Positions 61,682-62,624 of a stretch of DNA of 62,624 nt are shown here, piece after piece; position 1 is the stretch's first letter; each line of letters opens with the position of its first letter. Where the stretch lies: NCBI GenBank assembly GCA_016936255.1, contig JAFGYE010000120.1, positions 1-62,624 of the forward strand, in the 5' to 3' direction. This DNA comes from Marinifilaceae bacterium (GTDB taxonomy: Bacteria; Bacteroidota; Bacteroidia; Bacteroidales; Marinifilaceae). A model generated the notes under the pieces. It was not told the origin of the DNA and made no database searches. It saw only the letters and a list, made by a program, of their open reading frames with translations. The translations under genes and the position numbers were made by a program.

Positions 61682-62624
61682 TTATTGCTTAACAATTTTG
61701 AAGCTGACAGCTTCGTTTTGGTTGATAAAGTGAACAAAATACAATCCTGCCGGATAACTTGTCAAGTCTAGAGTGGTTGTTGGTTCCAGTTGTTTGTACA
61801 AGATTAGTTTTCCGGCTGAATCGAACAATTCTACCTGTATGTTGGTTGAGTAATTGAAATTTTCATGCAAATCGATCACCAACTTTCCTTTTGTTGGGTT
61901 CGGATAAATGGAGATGTTCTTTTTGATAAGCTCTTCAATTCCTACCAAAATGACTTCTACCTGTTCCGATATTTCTGATTTGCATCCATATTGATTCCAA
62001 ACCTCTACGGAATAATTTCCATCCTGCGATGGCGAGAATTCCTGATTGGTGGTTCCATTCTGCACCTCGTTGTTTCTGTACCATTGGTATTCAGTTGCAG
62101 ATGTAGAAGACAGAATGCCGTTGTTGTAAGTTGCGACAGGAATTTGCGGTAAGTCATGAACGGTTATCAATACCTGATCGGCAGCCGAACAGCCATTGCT
62201 GTTTTCTACACGAAGAGTGCAGGTGCCGGTTGAACCGATTTCATGCGCATTTGTGCCTTCCACGTCGTTCCAAAAGTAGTGAGCGTAGGCATCCGAAACC
62301 GTAAAAGTATGAGTTTCACCGTCGCAAAGATCAATATCGTCGCCCAAATTAATATCCGGACTTTCCTTAAAAGTTAGGCTCACCATGTCTGTTGCTTCGC
62401 AACCATTGGCATCAATCACTTTCAAGGTGTAATCTCCTTCAGCGGAAGCGATTAATTCATTGATGCCTTCTGTGTTGTTCCAGAAATACTGCGCAAAATT
62501 GTCTGCGGCACTAAAAGTATGCTCGCTGCCTTGGCAAATTTGCACATCAGCGCCCAAATCAACTGTTGGAGCAGTATGGAAAGAAAGATTTGCCACGTCA
62601 GTAGCTTCGCATCCGTTGTTGTCC
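61682..62624 (-). CDS. Type IX secretion substrate with Ig-like repeats (3' part only)
   Basis: The reading frame runs off the right edge of the window, so only the last 313 or so residues are seen. Modules of about 70 residues repeat: each begins near NGCEATD, followed by PTVDLGADVQICQG or PDINLGDDIDLCDG and then a YFWN aromatic block. The C-terminus is a type A sorting domain (SIYPNPTKGKLVIDL, SAGKLILYKQL, AGLYFVHF, SFKIVKQ) that directs export by the type IX system and cell-surface anchoring. The internal GTG start suggested by frame analysis is not the real start. Confidence 0.88.
   Translation of the reverse strand, partial: DNNGCEATDVANLSFHTAPTVDLGADVQICQGSEHTFSAADNFAQYFWNNTEGINELIASAEGDYTLKVIDANGCEATDMVSLTFKESPDINLGDDIDLCDGETHTFTVSDAYAHYFWNDVEGTNAHEIGSTGTCTLRVENSNGCSAADQVLITVHDLPQIPVATYNNGILSSTSATEYQWYRNNEVQNGTTNQEFSPSQDGNYSVEVWNQYGCKSEISEQVEVILVGIEELIKKNISIYPNPTKGKLVIDLHENFNYSTNIQVELFDSAGKLILYKQLEPTTTLDLTSYPAGLYFVHFINQNEAVSFKIVKQ

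Noticed and set aside
1-62624. CRISPR arrays, prophage, integrase or toxin-antitoxin modules
   Set aside because: Looked for repeat-spacer periodicity, phage structural genes, integrases and small paired genes on both strands and saw none.

Overview
The window looks like a chromosomal segment of a Bacteroidota organism. Evidence: an ECF sigma/FecR/SusC/SusD locus, promoters of the TTTG-N18-TAnnTTTG type, a type IX secretion C-terminal sorting domain, a DUF3276/PUR protein, and few visible Shine-Dalgarno sequences. The anaerobic lysine-to-butyrate operon points, by inference, to the Marinifilaceae/Marinilabiliales side of the phylum. No prophage, integron or CRISPR array is visible; the only mobile-element trace is an N-terminally truncated IS200-like/RAYT transposase near the right end.

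Layout: 1-3.8 kb holds aspS (-), tadA and deoD. From 3.9 to 17.1 kb lies a TPR/HTH membrane regulator, then ECF sigma, FecR anti-sigma, a SusC-like TonB receptor with an STN signalling domain, SusD, a zinc-peptidase lipoprotein, a DUF4302-like lipoprotein, a small membrane protein and a lipoprotein ending in a CxxCH motif. This reads as one cell-surface-signalling uptake locus of unknown substrate. A 700-bp gene-free stretch (17.1-17.8 kb) carries three ATGTACAT palindromes exactly 22 bp apart. 17.8-25.8 kb has aroA and apt (-), two envelope proteins, dprA, gdhA, tatD and ansA. 26-28.4 kb is an exbB/membrane protein/exbD/exbD proton-channel operon. Then follow tRNA-Arg(CCG), leuS, two tandem YitT paralogues, an M23 peptidase, purN, acpP-fabF-rnc, a strong candidate small RNA on the minus strand (about 37904-37994), a histidine kinase/response regulator pair, three small minus-strand genes, an acyltransferase and a YugP-type zinc peptidase.

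45.0-59.5 kb is a complete lysine fermentation operon: atoD-kal-kce-kdd-kamA-kamB-kamC-kamD-kamE-atoA-thiolase-bcd-etfB-etfA. KamA makes beta-lysine, KamDE moves the terminal amino group, Kdd oxidises 3,5-diaminohexanoate, Kce cleaves with acetyl-CoA to acetoacetate and 3-aminobutyryl-CoA, and Kal releases ammonia to give crotonyl-CoA. Bcd/EtfAB then makes butyryl-CoA, AtoDA swaps CoA to acetoacetate releasing butyrate, and thiolase recovers acetyl-CoA. KamB and KamC are P-loop proteins believed to reactivate the B12-dependent KamDE.

The least explained structure is in the gaps of this operon. Gene junctions are either overlapping/tight (2-13 bp) or are 75-155 bp spacers. Each spacer of the second class is filled with a self-complementary or short-word repetitive sequence, several of them unlike each other. 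The other unexplained signals are the candidate small RNA, the triple-palindrome array, a 16-bp palindrome upstream of the lysine operon, and a duplicated intergenic element inside the susCD operon. 59.5-62.6 kb ends with an ATP-grasp enzyme, the transposase remnant, a 512-bp gene-free region with a 42-bp tandem repeat, and the 3' part of a repeat-rich T9SS-secreted protein that runs off the window.
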